A stretch of DNA of 64,000 bases from Paenibacillus sp. FSL R5-0623 (GTDB taxonomy: Bacteria > Bacillota > Bacilli > Paenibacillales > Paenibacillaceae). Position numbers and translations under genes: made by a program. Of the stretch, positions 8,940 to 17,696 are shown one piece after another. Each line of letters starts with the position of its first letter. Position 1 is the stretch's first letter. The stretch covers positions 5,518,001 through 5,582,000 of the forward strand of contig NZ_CP150233.1 of assembly GCF_037974265.1 (NCBI RefSeq), written 5' to 3'. Under the pieces are notes generated by a model. It was not told the origin of the DNA and ran no database searches. It saw only the letters and a program-made list of their open reading frames with translations.

Positions 8940-9890
8940 TTAACGTTTGCCGCGCTGATTCTCACCCCGAACGGAGATGACATCCACAAATGGACGAATC
9001 CGGTCCATGAGTCGCTGGCCTTTATTCATTTCCTCGCCGTCCCGATTGGTGAAACTAAGATGTTTTTCAAGCCCATCCAGATTGTAATTGGACGTATAGA
9101 ACGTAGGTTTACGATTCATCCGATAGTTCAGAATGGACCCCATCACATGATCCCGAACCCAAGGGTTCAGATTCTCTGCCCCAATATCATCAAAGATGAG
9201 CAGATCACAACTTTTCAAAATATCCGTCATTTCCTTCAGCTTCTGCCCTTCACTAATCATGGATTTCAGATCCTCCACAAAGTCAGGCATATAGATAATG
9301 ACACCCGTGTGCCCTGCAACCGCCAGTTCATGCAGCAGATAACACATCAGGAACGTCTTACCCGTCCCGAAAGTTCCCTCAAGAAACAGTCCTTGCGGAG
9401 ATAATCCGTTCTCCTTGGTCTCCCTAATATACCGAAGCACCTGATTCACTGCCGGAGCACGCATCCGATCCTTGCCCATAATCTCCACGTCGTTGTATCC
9501 AGCACTGAGCGCACGCTCGTCCACATAGAAACTGCGAATGCGTTGCTTAATAATATGTTCATTTTGCCGGGCGATATGTTTGGAACAAGGCGCTTTTATA
9601 TCTATGATTTCGGGTTTACCGTTAAAATGTTCTACTTCCAGTTTGCAAAAGTGGCCCTGAAAATCGTTAGGACAGTTGTCGAGTCCCGGACAATTCGCAC
9701 AGTTCTTAGAGTCTTTGGCGTACTGAAACAGCTTGCTCAGATCGGTCATGAGCTGTGCATCTTGCAGTTCAGGATGACCTGCGCGGAATTCGCGTACGTA
9801 CGGATTTTCCATCAACTCCGCCGCAATCCGCCGCGATTGCTCACGAAAGGCAGGGTTCAGCTGCTGAAGCAGTCCTCCCAAGGATTCCAT
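8940..9890 (-). CDS. dnaI: Primosomal helicase loader DnaI
   Basis: A 316-residue AAA+ loader that delivers the replicative helicase during replication initiation and restart. The N-terminal domain has a zinc-type cysteine cluster (C64, C67, C73, C82, C102). The AAA+ core shows Walker A GTFGTGKT (172-179) and Walker B LLIFDDIGAENL. I chose ATG 9890 because TAAGGGGG precedes it and homology starts at MESLGG, although the frame stays open upstream. In Bacillus dnaI directly follows dnaB. Here dnaB lies 31 kb upstream on the same strand. Confidence 0.95.
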   Translation of the reverse strand: MESLGGLLQQLNPAFREQSRRIAAELMENPYVREFRAGHPELQDAQLMTDLSKLFQYAKDSKNCANCPGLDNCPNDFQGHFCKLEVEHFNGKPEIIDIKAPCSKHIARQNEHIIKQRIRSFYVDERALSAGYNDVEIMGKDRMRAPAVNQVLRYIRETKENGLSPQGLFLEGTFGTGKTFLMCYLLHELAVAGHTGVIIYMPDFVEDLKSMISEGQKLKEMTDILKSCDLLIFDDIGAENLNPWVRDHVMGSILNYRMNRKPTFYTSNYNLDGLEKHLSFTNRDGEEMNKGQRLMDRIRPFVDVISVRGENQRGKR

Positions 9891-9916
9891 GGCTTCAAGC
9901 CCCCTTAATGTTTCAA

Positions 9917-10002
9917 TATAGAATGAACAATGAAGTGTACCTGCGACCATCTTGATGGCATAGGTACTTTCGATCATTTGCAATTCTACTGTTCATTCTA
10001 TA
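9917..10002. repeat. Nested inverted-repeat element in the dnaI leader
   Basis: A perfect 13-bp inverted repeat, TATAGAATGAACA (9917-9929) and its complement (9990-10002), brackets a second nested palindrome. The inner arms are GTACCT/AGGTAC at 9937-9942 and 9962-9967, with CCATC/GATGG at 9947-9951 and 9954-9958. In leftward RNA this would fold into an extended stem just before the dnaI ribosome site. It may be a miniature mobile element or a structured leader. Confidence 0.6.
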
Positions 10003-10103
10003 GAAAAACAACCAATAACTCAACAGATACATCTGGTAAATAGCGTAACCCTTCCACCACCGTACGTAATGCCTAGTTTAGAGAACACTTGCAGTCCTGT
10101 ACC

Positions 10104-10153
10104 TTTTATTACGTGGTCAAAAGTCTGTTTTTCGACCTTTTGAACAACCTTTA
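10104..10153. repeat. Hairpin element of the second repeat family
   Basis: GTGGTCAAAAG, a pyrimidine-rich loop, then CTTTTGAACAACCT. It resembles the element at 43676-43748 and abuts the stop codon of the mannosidase gene at 10154. Confidence 0.5.
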
Positions 10154-12949
10154 TCAGCGGCGCAAGCCGACAGTAACGATCTCGCATGAACCTGTCTGTA
10201 TGTTCCATTCCTTGCTGGCAAATGATAATGTCAACGCCTCTTCTATGTTGTGGGAATGAAGCCTTTCGCCCTCTTCCTCCAAGATATTGCTCTTGTATGC
10301 CGTTTCGAATGGCTGTGGATTCGCCTGTGATGCAGCAAGATTTAACGTGGCAGAGTTGGTGGTCATATTGAACCAGCGTAGCATCACATCACCGGAACCC
10401 TCATTTACCTTGAGTGAGGAAAACGCCAAGCCATCCCCTTGCCATGCAAACGGTGTGTTGCTAGGTGTTAAATAACCCGGGTGTACTTCGGTTTGTGCCA
10501 GCGTCCAAGGAACCTGGAACTGATAGGCCTCGATATATGCACCTGATGCTGCACCATTTCCATCATGCGGAATGATCTCGATCCGAAATGTATGCTCACC
10601 AAGGCATTGTGCTTCCGGTGTCGGGAACAAGCCCCAGTCTCCAAGTTCGCCCACAGCACGTAGCAGCGTTACGGCGATGGTGTTGCGCCCATCCTGAAGG
10701 ACTTCATATTCATTCAGACCCAGATTGGCAACGACCAATCCGGCGTCCTTTTCACCCACATCCACAAAATTCTGTTGATGCTGTGTATTGCTTGGATTTT
10801 GCCACTCCGGTGCAGGCTTGTTATCACGCGTTGCAATTTCGAACATGGAATCCACATGATGAACCCCAGATACAAGATCCGTTGGGAAAAGGGCGCGTAC
10901 CCGATGATCCTTCGCCTGATTGTTGAAGGTTGTCTCCACCTGGACGCCTTTTCCACTACGACTAAGCGATATCACTGTACGGATCTGAAGTGGAGTCATT
11001 TTCGCTGAACGCTGGGCTTTGCGATGTGGATAATAAATCAGTTCTCGCTGTTCCTGATCCAGCATCTCATCCGCCGACTCCGGTATTTCCCAATGATGAA
11101 TCACTTCGAATGAGGCCAAGTATGATGTATCCTCAAGGATCCGAATCTCAGCCTGAAGCGCTTGTGTTGTCAATGCAACTTCATTCTCTGGTTGTTTGAA
11201 CATGTATTCATTGCCGATATCGCCCACATTTTCGTACACGCCAAGATCCTTGTAAGTCCGACCTGTTCGTTTATCTGTGAGTGTGAATGAACCATTGTCT
11301 GCAATCGTAACGATCATATGTTGATTTTCCATGCCACGTTCACCACGCAACAACGTAGTCGTTTTCGACGGAGTACCACTCTTAGCATGATCCTCTGAGT
11401 TCACCAAAGCATACGTTTTCAGGCCCAATGCAGCTACATGCTCTGTTTCAAAACGAATACGAACTCGTCGACAGCTATACGGCTGACGGAAGCGATCATC
11501 CGGCAGATCATAGCCAAATTGCAGACCCAGATCCTCCACCGTACATGGAATGTGGTTACCCTCTTCATCTACAAGTATGCGATCTGACAGGTCAACGGCT
11601 TTCATCTGTGCCGCCATCTCTTCCAACGTATATCCATCCCGGAAATACAACCGAGCCGCGTCCAGTTCCATCTGAACTACACCGCTGCGTTCCCAACCCG
11701 TTGTATTAAACACCACAACAGGTCGGGCACCTTCGCCGTAACGCTCAAATATGGAGGTATCGACAGCTGTAGCAATCTGGCTGGTGCTCTCTTCAATTAA
11801 AGCCTCTGCTACATGACGGCTCTTATCAAACCGTGTCACCATCTCACGGTGCACCTCATCCACACTGCATCCACAGATGCTGTCATGCGGGTGATTTTGC
11901 ATCAGCGTTTTCCATGCATACGTCAGTTGATCATGTGGATAGGCATGTCCAAGCAGATAAGCGTAGGATGCCAGGGGTTCGGCCACTTTTTCTAGCATGG
12001 TCTGGCCCAGCTGGTTCATCTGTTTCAGATACACACGAGCCGAAGCGGTGTTCACCAGAGTTCCCCAGCCATCGGTACGTTGGCTGCGCAGTTCGCCTTT
12101 GACCGTGGACAGCTCATATTCAGACGATGCTCTCAAAGCTTCCAGATAATCCGGAAAGTTGGAGTGAATGAACTCGATATCGGGATATAATTGTTCAGCC
12201 ATGCGAATCGCTTCTGGCAGGTCTCGTTGAATCGGTTGGTGATCACATCCGTTCATGTACAACAACTCATTGGTCGATGCATATTTCTCGGCATCTGCCA
12301 GCTTGGTTTCCCAGAACTTGCGGGCCGAGGCCTCGTCTACCGGAACTTCATTCCCGTTGGAATACCAGTTGGCAAACAATACGCCAAGCACTTTTGATCC
12401 GTCTGGTCCTTCCCACATCAGCTCCGAGAAGCTTGATTCATATCCGGCATCCGATACCGTATTATTAAATCCCGTAGGCTTCACACCACGTCCAAAGAAC
12501 ACATTATCAATGCCAGATTGCTGCATCAGTTGCGGGGTCTGTCCGACCAATCCAAATGTATCAGGAAAATAACCAATTTTCGAAGGTGTGCCGTAACGTT
12601 TGGCGTCCTTATGTCCAACCTGCATGTTGCGCACATTGGCTTCTCCACTCGTCAAAAAGGCATCTTGCAAAATGTACCATGGCCCAATCACAATCCGCCC
12701 ATTGCGGATATGTTTCTCCAGTCGTTCCTTTTGTTCCGGGCGAACCTGAAGATAATCTTCGATGATAATCGTTTGTCCATCCAAATAAAAGCTTTTATAG
12801 TCCGATCCCTCATCAAGCTGATCCAACAGTGAATCGACGAGCTGAATAAGACGCATATGATGCTTCTCATACGGCAAGTACCATTCCCGATCCCAGTGGG
12901 TATGCGAAATAATATGTGCTCTCTTCGACTTGTTTGTCCGTTTGGTCAT
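10154..12949 (-). CDS. GH38 alpha-mannosidase (MngB-like)
   Basis: A 931-residue GH38 enzyme hydrolysing terminal alpha-mannosides with a divalent metal. The N-terminal motif HTHWDREWY (16-24) supplies metal ligands H18 and D20. The nucleophile is D130 in GYFPDTFG. Beta-sandwich C-terminal domains follow. There is no signal peptide, so it acts in the cytosol. Its start overlaps the upstream hydrolase stop by four bases (ATGA), implying translational coupling. It is the last gene of the putative glycan operon. Its type is bacterial MngB/YbgG-like, unlike the other GH38 here. Exact linkage preference is not visible. Confidence 0.92.
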   Translation of the reverse strand: MTKRTNKSKRAHIISHTHWDREWYLPYEKHHMRLIQLVDSLLDQLDEGSDYKSFYLDGQTIIIEDYLQVRPEQKERLEKHIRNGRIVIGPWYILQDAFLTSGEANVRNMQVGHKDAKRYGTPSKIGYFPDTFGLVGQTPQLMQQSGIDNVFFGRGVKPTGFNNTVSDAGYESSFSELMWEGPDGSKVLGVLFANWYSNGNEVPVDEASARKFWETKLADAEKYASTNELLYMNGCDHQPIQRDLPEAIRMAEQLYPDIEFIHSNFPDYLEALRASSEYELSTVKGELRSQRTDGWGTLVNTASARVYLKQMNQLGQTMLEKVAEPLASYAYLLGHAYPHDQLTYAWKTLMQNHPHDSICGCSVDEVHREMVTRFDKSRHVAEALIEESTSQIATAVDTSIFERYGEGARPVVVFNTTGWERSGVVQMELDAARLYFRDGYTLEEMAAQMKAVDLSDRILVDEEGNHIPCTVEDLGLQFGYDLPDDRFRQPYSCRRVRIRFETEHVAALGLKTYALVNSEDHAKSGTPSKTTTLLRGERGMENQHMIVTIADNGSFTLTDKRTGRTYKDLGVYENVGDIGNEYMFKQPENEVALTTQALQAEIRILEDTSYLASFEVIHHWEIPESADEMLDQEQRELIYYPHRKAQRSAKMTPLQIRTVISLSRSGKGVQVETTFNNQAKDHRVRALFPTDLVSGVHHVDSMFEIATRDNKPAPEWQNPSNTQHQQNFVDVGEKDAGLVVANLGLNEYEVLQDGRNTIAVTLLRAVGELGDWGLFPTPEAQCLGEHTFRIEIIPHDGNGAASGAYIEAYQFQVPWTLAQTEVHPGYLTPSNTPFAWQGDGLAFSSLKVNEGSGDVMLRWFNMTTNSATLNLAASQANPQPFETAYKSNILEEEGERLHSHNIEEALTLSFASKEWNIQTGSCEIVTVGLRR

Positions 12950-15900
12950 CGTGTTATCCCACCTCTTTCGTCTTGTTGTACAATCTCAACCTCATCCGGG
13001 CGATACACCGCAGTCAGCTTTCCGGAAGCATCAGTGGCAAACAGCACGGAACGATTTTTCTCCAATTGGAACGAGTACGATACACCTGTACGTTGATCTC
13101 TCACATGAACTTCATGGTTCAAGGCAAACTCCGATACAAATACATACAGATTTCCTTTTGGAAAACTAAGCTTCCGGCCGTAGATCCCAGCGATATCCCC
13201 ACCGGATATCCATTCCAACTCCTGTTCGATGCCCGAAATTTCGGTTGCATAACGATACAATTCAGCAAGTGGCTCGTCCCGTCCATTTAACTCGAGCGGC
13301 AGTGGAGTCCAGATTAATTTCCCTTTGCCCAAAGGCAGAACGTGTACTTCATCTGCTGTACCATTATCCCCATGAAGCAACGTCTCCTTTGCCACCTCGG
13401 CGATCCGACGCCGTCCATAGGTCACCCGGTGATTCACGCCATTAATACTCAGCAGTTCTTCCCGCTGTACGTTACCCAGACTGCGTTTGCCTACGATATG
13501 ATCTGCCCGGTCAGTTGGCTTCCAGTATGCATCCAGCCCCAGTGGTCCAGTGATGAGCAGACTTGTACCTTCCTTCTCCGCAAACGTGAGCAATTGTTGA
13601 AGTGCATCGCTGTCCATATTGTGTGGACTCGGCACGATAATCAGCTTCGGTGGCTGCTGCTCCAGCGCTTCCAAATGATATTCGGATAATGCACGGAATG
13701 GCAATTTCAGATCATAGGACATCACACGAGTAAGCTTTGTTGTGGCATCATAGGCCAGGGCACGGTTGGAGAAGTCATTGGAATACGGGAATACCACTGC
13801 AATATCCTCCAGCTCGCGGTCTTCAAAGAGATCACGAATGCCATGCATGAATCGGCCAAAATCATAAGACACATCCGCCTCTGGTTTCTCCGTACCATCT
13901 GCACGCAAGGCTCCGATATGGGACTCATTGGCATTATCCATATAGAAGTTGGTGTTCCAGATCCATTGCACCGCTCCTGCGCCGCCTGTCGAGAAAGCAT
14001 AAGCGTACTTGCGTTCGAGAATGCCACGAAGCTCTTCTTCCGTACGCTTGGCTCGCCCATCCGGGGTTTCCACATACATGATGCCCGTCTCCTGAATGAG
14101 ATTCGGTTTGTATGGTGTTTTGGCAAAAATGCCATCCCAGATCAGATCATCATTCAACCACCAGGAATGTACGGTTGTATAATCCACTTCACACTCATAG
14201 AAGAAAGGCGAAGGACGCTGTGCACCAAGGGCTTCGTCCTGTCCCACGGTGACCAGATGATTCGGTACCAGATCCTTAATCGTACCTACAAGCTCTCTAG
14301 CCCATACATTGTGCATCTCCATGGAGAAGAGACAGTAATCGAGCCAGCGTGTTCCTTTTTTGGCCTTGTGCATGTCCTGTACATCAAAGTTAATCTCTTC
14401 CGCCTCCGGGATCACCGCGGCTGCAAAGTTCGGAAGCTGCTTCGGTGACATGTTCCATGCCTCCTGCAACGCTTCAATCGTCTCATGACGTTGTTCAAGC
14501 CAAGTGATATAAGCCTGCTGTTCATATGAATCCCTCGCCGAGCGTGGGCCAGCTGAGAAGATACGCACGGGATCAAACATGGATGGCTCATTAATCAGAT
14601 CCCAGTCCACATGGGTTGTATGCGTGTGACGACTGACGATGCTGCGGATGAAACGTTTCTGTGCTTCGACACTCTGCGGGTCCAAATACGGATTCGTGCC
14701 TTCCCATGTCTCCGGTGTAAAGGAGAAGAAAGTGAACGTGACCTGTAAGCCGTGGCGCTTCGCCGTTAAAATAAATGCATCAATGGCACGAAGCACATCC
14801 TCTGCCATATGTCCGTCCACCTGCATCATGTTGCGATAGGCGGTCCAGATCCCCGTCCGAATCCAGTTGATTCCTGCTTTAGCCATCTGAGCCATATCTC
14901 GATCCCAGACATCCGCGTTCGGCAGAAACAGAAATTTCCGTGCCACATCGGAGGTCATGTAGGTCATGCCCACAACAGGCAGAGGACGTCCGTCTTTTAC
15001 AAAATAATCCCTGCTGCGGGTAATCAGTTCCCCTTCTGCCAGCAATGCAGCATCCTGTCCCCAGAAGCCTTGACGCAAGGTCCGAACTTCCCCGTCAGGA
15101 GCCTGCGCGTGGCATATGATCCGATACAGCCCACTTTCAATGGAAACCGGGAGAAGTATACGTTCGAAACGCTGCTCACCGGAAAGTTCCATCTCCAGTC
15201 GATGGTTCCATACCTTCTCCGTCATGCCACTTGTGCGATCTTCGTGCTCGACCGTTATGTCAAACGTCCACAGCTCGGACTCGGTAAGTCTATTGCCTGC
15301 ACGCTGTAAAATCTGGCCTTGAAGTGTGAGTACAGCCCGTTCATCTGGCTCATACGAAGCATAATTCGTTTTGAGGGATAACTCAGTTACACCTTGCGCA
15401 CAGAATTGCGCCCACTTCACAATCTCGTCAGCGCCATCCTGCGTCCAGAATGAGGTGGTCAGCGGCAGATGCACAAATATCCATCGTGAACCTACGAAAG
15501 TCCCGCGCGAGTTTTCCCACAGAACGACCGGAGCGGCGACACTGCGCCCGTCCTTACTCATGCCACGAAGTAATGGGTAAATCTGCGTACTCATCGGTCC
15601 TGATGAACCCATCTGGTGAGGCAGATCACTTGTTTTGGTTGTATGTGGAACCAGATTCCATGTATCTGCCTTCTCGAACAGTCCTTCTTTCCCAGTGAGA
15701 AGCGGGATCTGTTCAGATGACGTGTACGATTGCACATTGGTAGAAGACACGTTCAACGCCTCATGAATATAGAGTTCCTGATGATATGCGGTCTGCTCGG
15801 ACTCTACAACCCATGCCCCATTCTCATATCGAACTGGACGTTTAAAGGGTGCGCCCCCCACACTGATCAGGCTTCCGCCCTGATGCAAGTAAGCTGCAAT

Positions 15901-16125
15901 TTCCGTCCAGGCGGACTTGGGAAAATAGGGTGCATGCAGATTGACCAGACATCCTTCACCTGCTGTAGTCTTCAAAGTCTCTGCGAGTTCTTCGGCGTTT
16001 ACAACGGTGATCTCTTTGACTGCTTTCCATGTATTCAGAGCCTGCTCAGTTGGAAAAGTACCATCCAATGGAAACGTAGAGTCAGCGAAGATAATCAGCT
16101 TTTTATCATTAGGTTGGATACTCAT
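12946..16125 (-). CDS. Clan GH-A glycoside hydrolase, possible beta-mannosidase or beta-galactosidase-like
   Basis: A 1059-residue cytosolic protein. Residues 1-360 look like beta-rich accessory domains. A TIM-barrel hydrolase occupies about 370-740, with acid/base E513 in DLINEPSM and probable nucleophile E679 in LIQETGIMY. The region after about 800 (LIIVPSPHNMDSDALQQLL) resembles the glutamine-amidotransferase-like trimerisation domain of GH42. The family is not certain (GH42-, GH5- or GH2-like). In context, the Man-beta-1,4-GlcNAc left after alpha-mannosidase trimming would need a beta-mannosidase, and this is the best candidate; that is inference. Four-base overlaps with both neighbours suggest coupling. 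Confidence 0.7.
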   Translation of the reverse strand: MSIQPNDKKLIIFADSTFPLDGTFPTEQALNTWKAVKEITVVNAEELAETLKTTAGEGCLVNLHAPYFPKSAWTEIAAYLHQGGSLISVGGAPFKRPVRYENGAWVVESEQTAYHQELYIHEALNVSSTNVQSYTSSEQIPLLTGKEGLFEKADTWNLVPHTTKTSDLPHQMGSSGPMSTQIYPLLRGMSKDGRSVAAPVVLWENSRGTFVGSRWIFVHLPLTTSFWTQDGADEIVKWAQFCAQGVTELSLKTNYASYEPDERAVLTLQGQILQRAGNRLTESELWTFDITVEHEDRTSGMTEKVWNHRLEMELSGEQRFERILLPVSIESGLYRIICHAQAPDGEVRTLRQGFWGQDAALLAEGELITRSRDYFVKDGRPLPVVGMTYMTSDVARKFLFLPNADVWDRDMAQMAKAGINWIRTGIWTAYRNMMQVDGHMAEDVLRAIDAFILTAKRHGLQVTFTFFSFTPETWEGTNPYLDPQSVEAQKRFIRSIVSRHTHTTHVDWDLINEPSMFDPVRIFSAGPRSARDSYEQQAYITWLEQRHETIEALQEAWNMSPKQLPNFAAAVIPEAEEINFDVQDMHKAKKGTRWLDYCLFSMEMHNVWARELVGTIKDLVPNHLVTVGQDEALGAQRPSPFFYECEVDYTTVHSWWLNDDLIWDGIFAKTPYKPNLIQETGIMYVETPDGRAKRTEEELRGILERKYAYAFSTGGAGAVQWIWNTNFYMDNANESHIGALRADGTEKPEADVSYDFGRFMHGIRDLFEDRELEDIAVVFPYSNDFSNRALAYDATTKLTRVMSYDLKLPFRALSEYHLEALEQQPPKLIIVPSPHNMDSDALQQLLTFAEKEGTSLLITGPLGLDAYWKPTDRADHIVGKRSLGNVQREELLSINGVNHRVTYGRRRIAEVAKETLLHGDNGTADEVHVLPLGKGKLIWTPLPLELNGRDEPLAELYRYATEISGIEQELEWISGGDIAGIYGRKLSFPKGNLYVFVSEFALNHEVHVRDQRTGVSYSFQLEKNRSVLFATDASGKLTAVYRPDEVEIVQQDERGGITR

Positions 16126-17441
16126 AACAGGCCATCCTTCATGGATTTATAGACCAACTGGGAGAACAGGCTGTTGGACCATGCAAACCATTTTCGTGTA
16201 AAAATCGTCGGATCATCAGCGTGGAAGCCTTCATGCATATAACCTGTATCTGCATCTGTCGCTTCAAGCATGCGAATAATCTCCAGTTTCTCCTCGGCAG
16301 ACTGCGCAGTCAGTCCCTGCATGGACAAGCCCATATGCCAGATATAATCTGGTGGTGTGTGCGGGCTTCCGATCCCTTTGGCAACCTTGCCTTCATAATA
16401 GAATGGGTTCTCTTTGCTCAGAGCGAAGCGGCGGGTATTCTGGTAGATCGGATCATCCGCTGTGACGTAACCCAGATATGGAATGGACATAAGTCCTGGT
16501 GTACCCGCATCGTCCATGAGACAGTGGTTGCCATAACCGTCCGTCTCGTACGCATAGATCGGTCCAAATTCCGGATGACGATAAATACCATACAACTGAA
16601 TGCCGTGATCCACGTCCTGCTCCAGATCCTTCAATTCCTGCAAAAGTTCCATATCCCGGAACACCCACTCGGCAAACTCCTGCATTTGGCGCAGAGCGAC
16701 AACCGCGAACATGTTGCCAGGGATATTGTAGTGGAAATCACACGCATCATCACTGGAACGGAAACCGGACCAGATCATCCCCGTGTAGTTGACTGGCATA
16801 CCTTTTCCGTGATTGCGCAGGGAATCTGTTGGGATACCGTTATTACGAGTGAAGCGATATGGAGATTGTTCCATGTGATGTTGTTCGACTTTGAACAGGT
16901 CCACGATTTTACGCATCGCTGCCTTGAAGCTTGAATCAAAAATGTCGGTCAGCTCGGTTTCCTTCCAATATAAATACGCCAAACGTACAACAAAACATAA
17001 TGAGTCAATCTCAAATTTGCGTTCCCACACCCAAGGTGACATCTCGGTTTCGTCCGTGGTGTTCCAGTGCCAATCGTTGGCCGTCTCATTGAAGGCATTG
17101 GCATACGGATCGATGTGAACATATTGGATATGACGTTTGATCAGCCCGCCAATAATGCGTTGCAGGTCCTCGTCTTCTTTTGCAAACGGAATGTAATGTA
17201 CCACCTGCTCCACGGAATCACGCAGCCAGGAAGCCGGAATATCTCCTGTGATCACAAAAGTCGTACCGTCCTCCATCAACTTGGTTGTTGTTTCGATGGT
17301 GTTGGGGAAGCAGTTTTTGAATAATTGAAGCAGTTTTGGCCGGTGAGCCAGTTTCTGTTCTGCTTCTTCGAGCACGGCCTGAATGGATTGTGGCAAAGCA
17401 ACAGGTGGCATGGGTATTTTGGGTAATCTGAACTGTTCCAT
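16122..17441 (-). CDS. GH125 exo-alpha-1,6-mannosidase
   Basis: A 439-residue metal-independent (alpha/alpha)6-barrel mannosidase. Typical motifs are visible: an early SWLRDSVEQ, NDWHWNTTDETEMSPWVWER and EIDSLCF. Homologues from Streptococcus and Clostridium remove alpha-1,6-mannose. I set the start at ATG 17441, preceded by TAAGGAG; the frame is open to 17516. No signal peptide, hence cytosolic. It follows the GH38 gene after a 250-bp gap holding a hairpin repeat, and overlaps the next gene by four bases. Confidence 0.9.
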   Translation of the reverse strand: MEQFRLPKIPMPPVALPQSIQAVLEEAEQKLAHRPKLLQLFKNCFPNTIETTTKLMEDGTTFVITGDIPASWLRDSVEQVVHYIPFAKEDEDLQRIIGGLIKRHIQYVHIDPYANAFNETANDWHWNTTDETEMSPWVWERKFEIDSLCFVVRLAYLYWKETELTDIFDSSFKAAMRKIVDLFKVEQHHMEQSPYRFTRNNGIPTDSLRNHGKGMPVNYTGMIWSGFRSSDDACDFHYNIPGNMFAVVALRQMQEFAEWVFRDMELLQELKDLEQDVDHGIQLYGIYRHPEFGPIYAYETDGYGNHCLMDDAGTPGLMSIPYLGYVTADDPIYQNTRRFALSKENPFYYEGKVAKGIGSPHTPPDYIWHMGLSMQGLTAQSAEEKLEIIRMLEATDADTGYMHEGFHADDPTIFTRKWFAWSNSLFSQLVYKSMKDGLL

Positions 17442-17526
17442 GGATGAGTGCAACTCCTTAAACAAATTGAATGGTGTAGCTATACAGGATGAAACAAAAA
17501 ATTTACACGGGACCACTGCGCGGTCA

Positions 17527-17665
17527 GAAATATCCTCCGATCGCTGTTATCCCCAGATTTTTTTGATTCCCTTTTCTAAAGGGTAAAATCTGGGGATAAA
17601 GGCGAACGCTTCGCTTCTTCGAATTCTTTCTGTCCTCTCCGTTATCGTGTAAATGTTTAGTTGAA
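17527..17665 (+). repeat. Dispersed hairpin repeat, copy B
   Basis: The best-preserved copy. TTATCCCCAGATTTT pairs exactly with AAAATCTGGGGATAA around an inner CCCTTT/AAAGGG stem. The tail contains GGCGAACGCTTCGCTTCTTC and TCTGTCCTCTCCGTTA. It sits inside the glycan operon between GH38 and GH125, so it would be transcribed and could lower expression of the distal genes. Confidence 0.85.
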
Positions 17666-17696
17666 CATGTATAGCTCAAAAATATTTCAAACAGGT

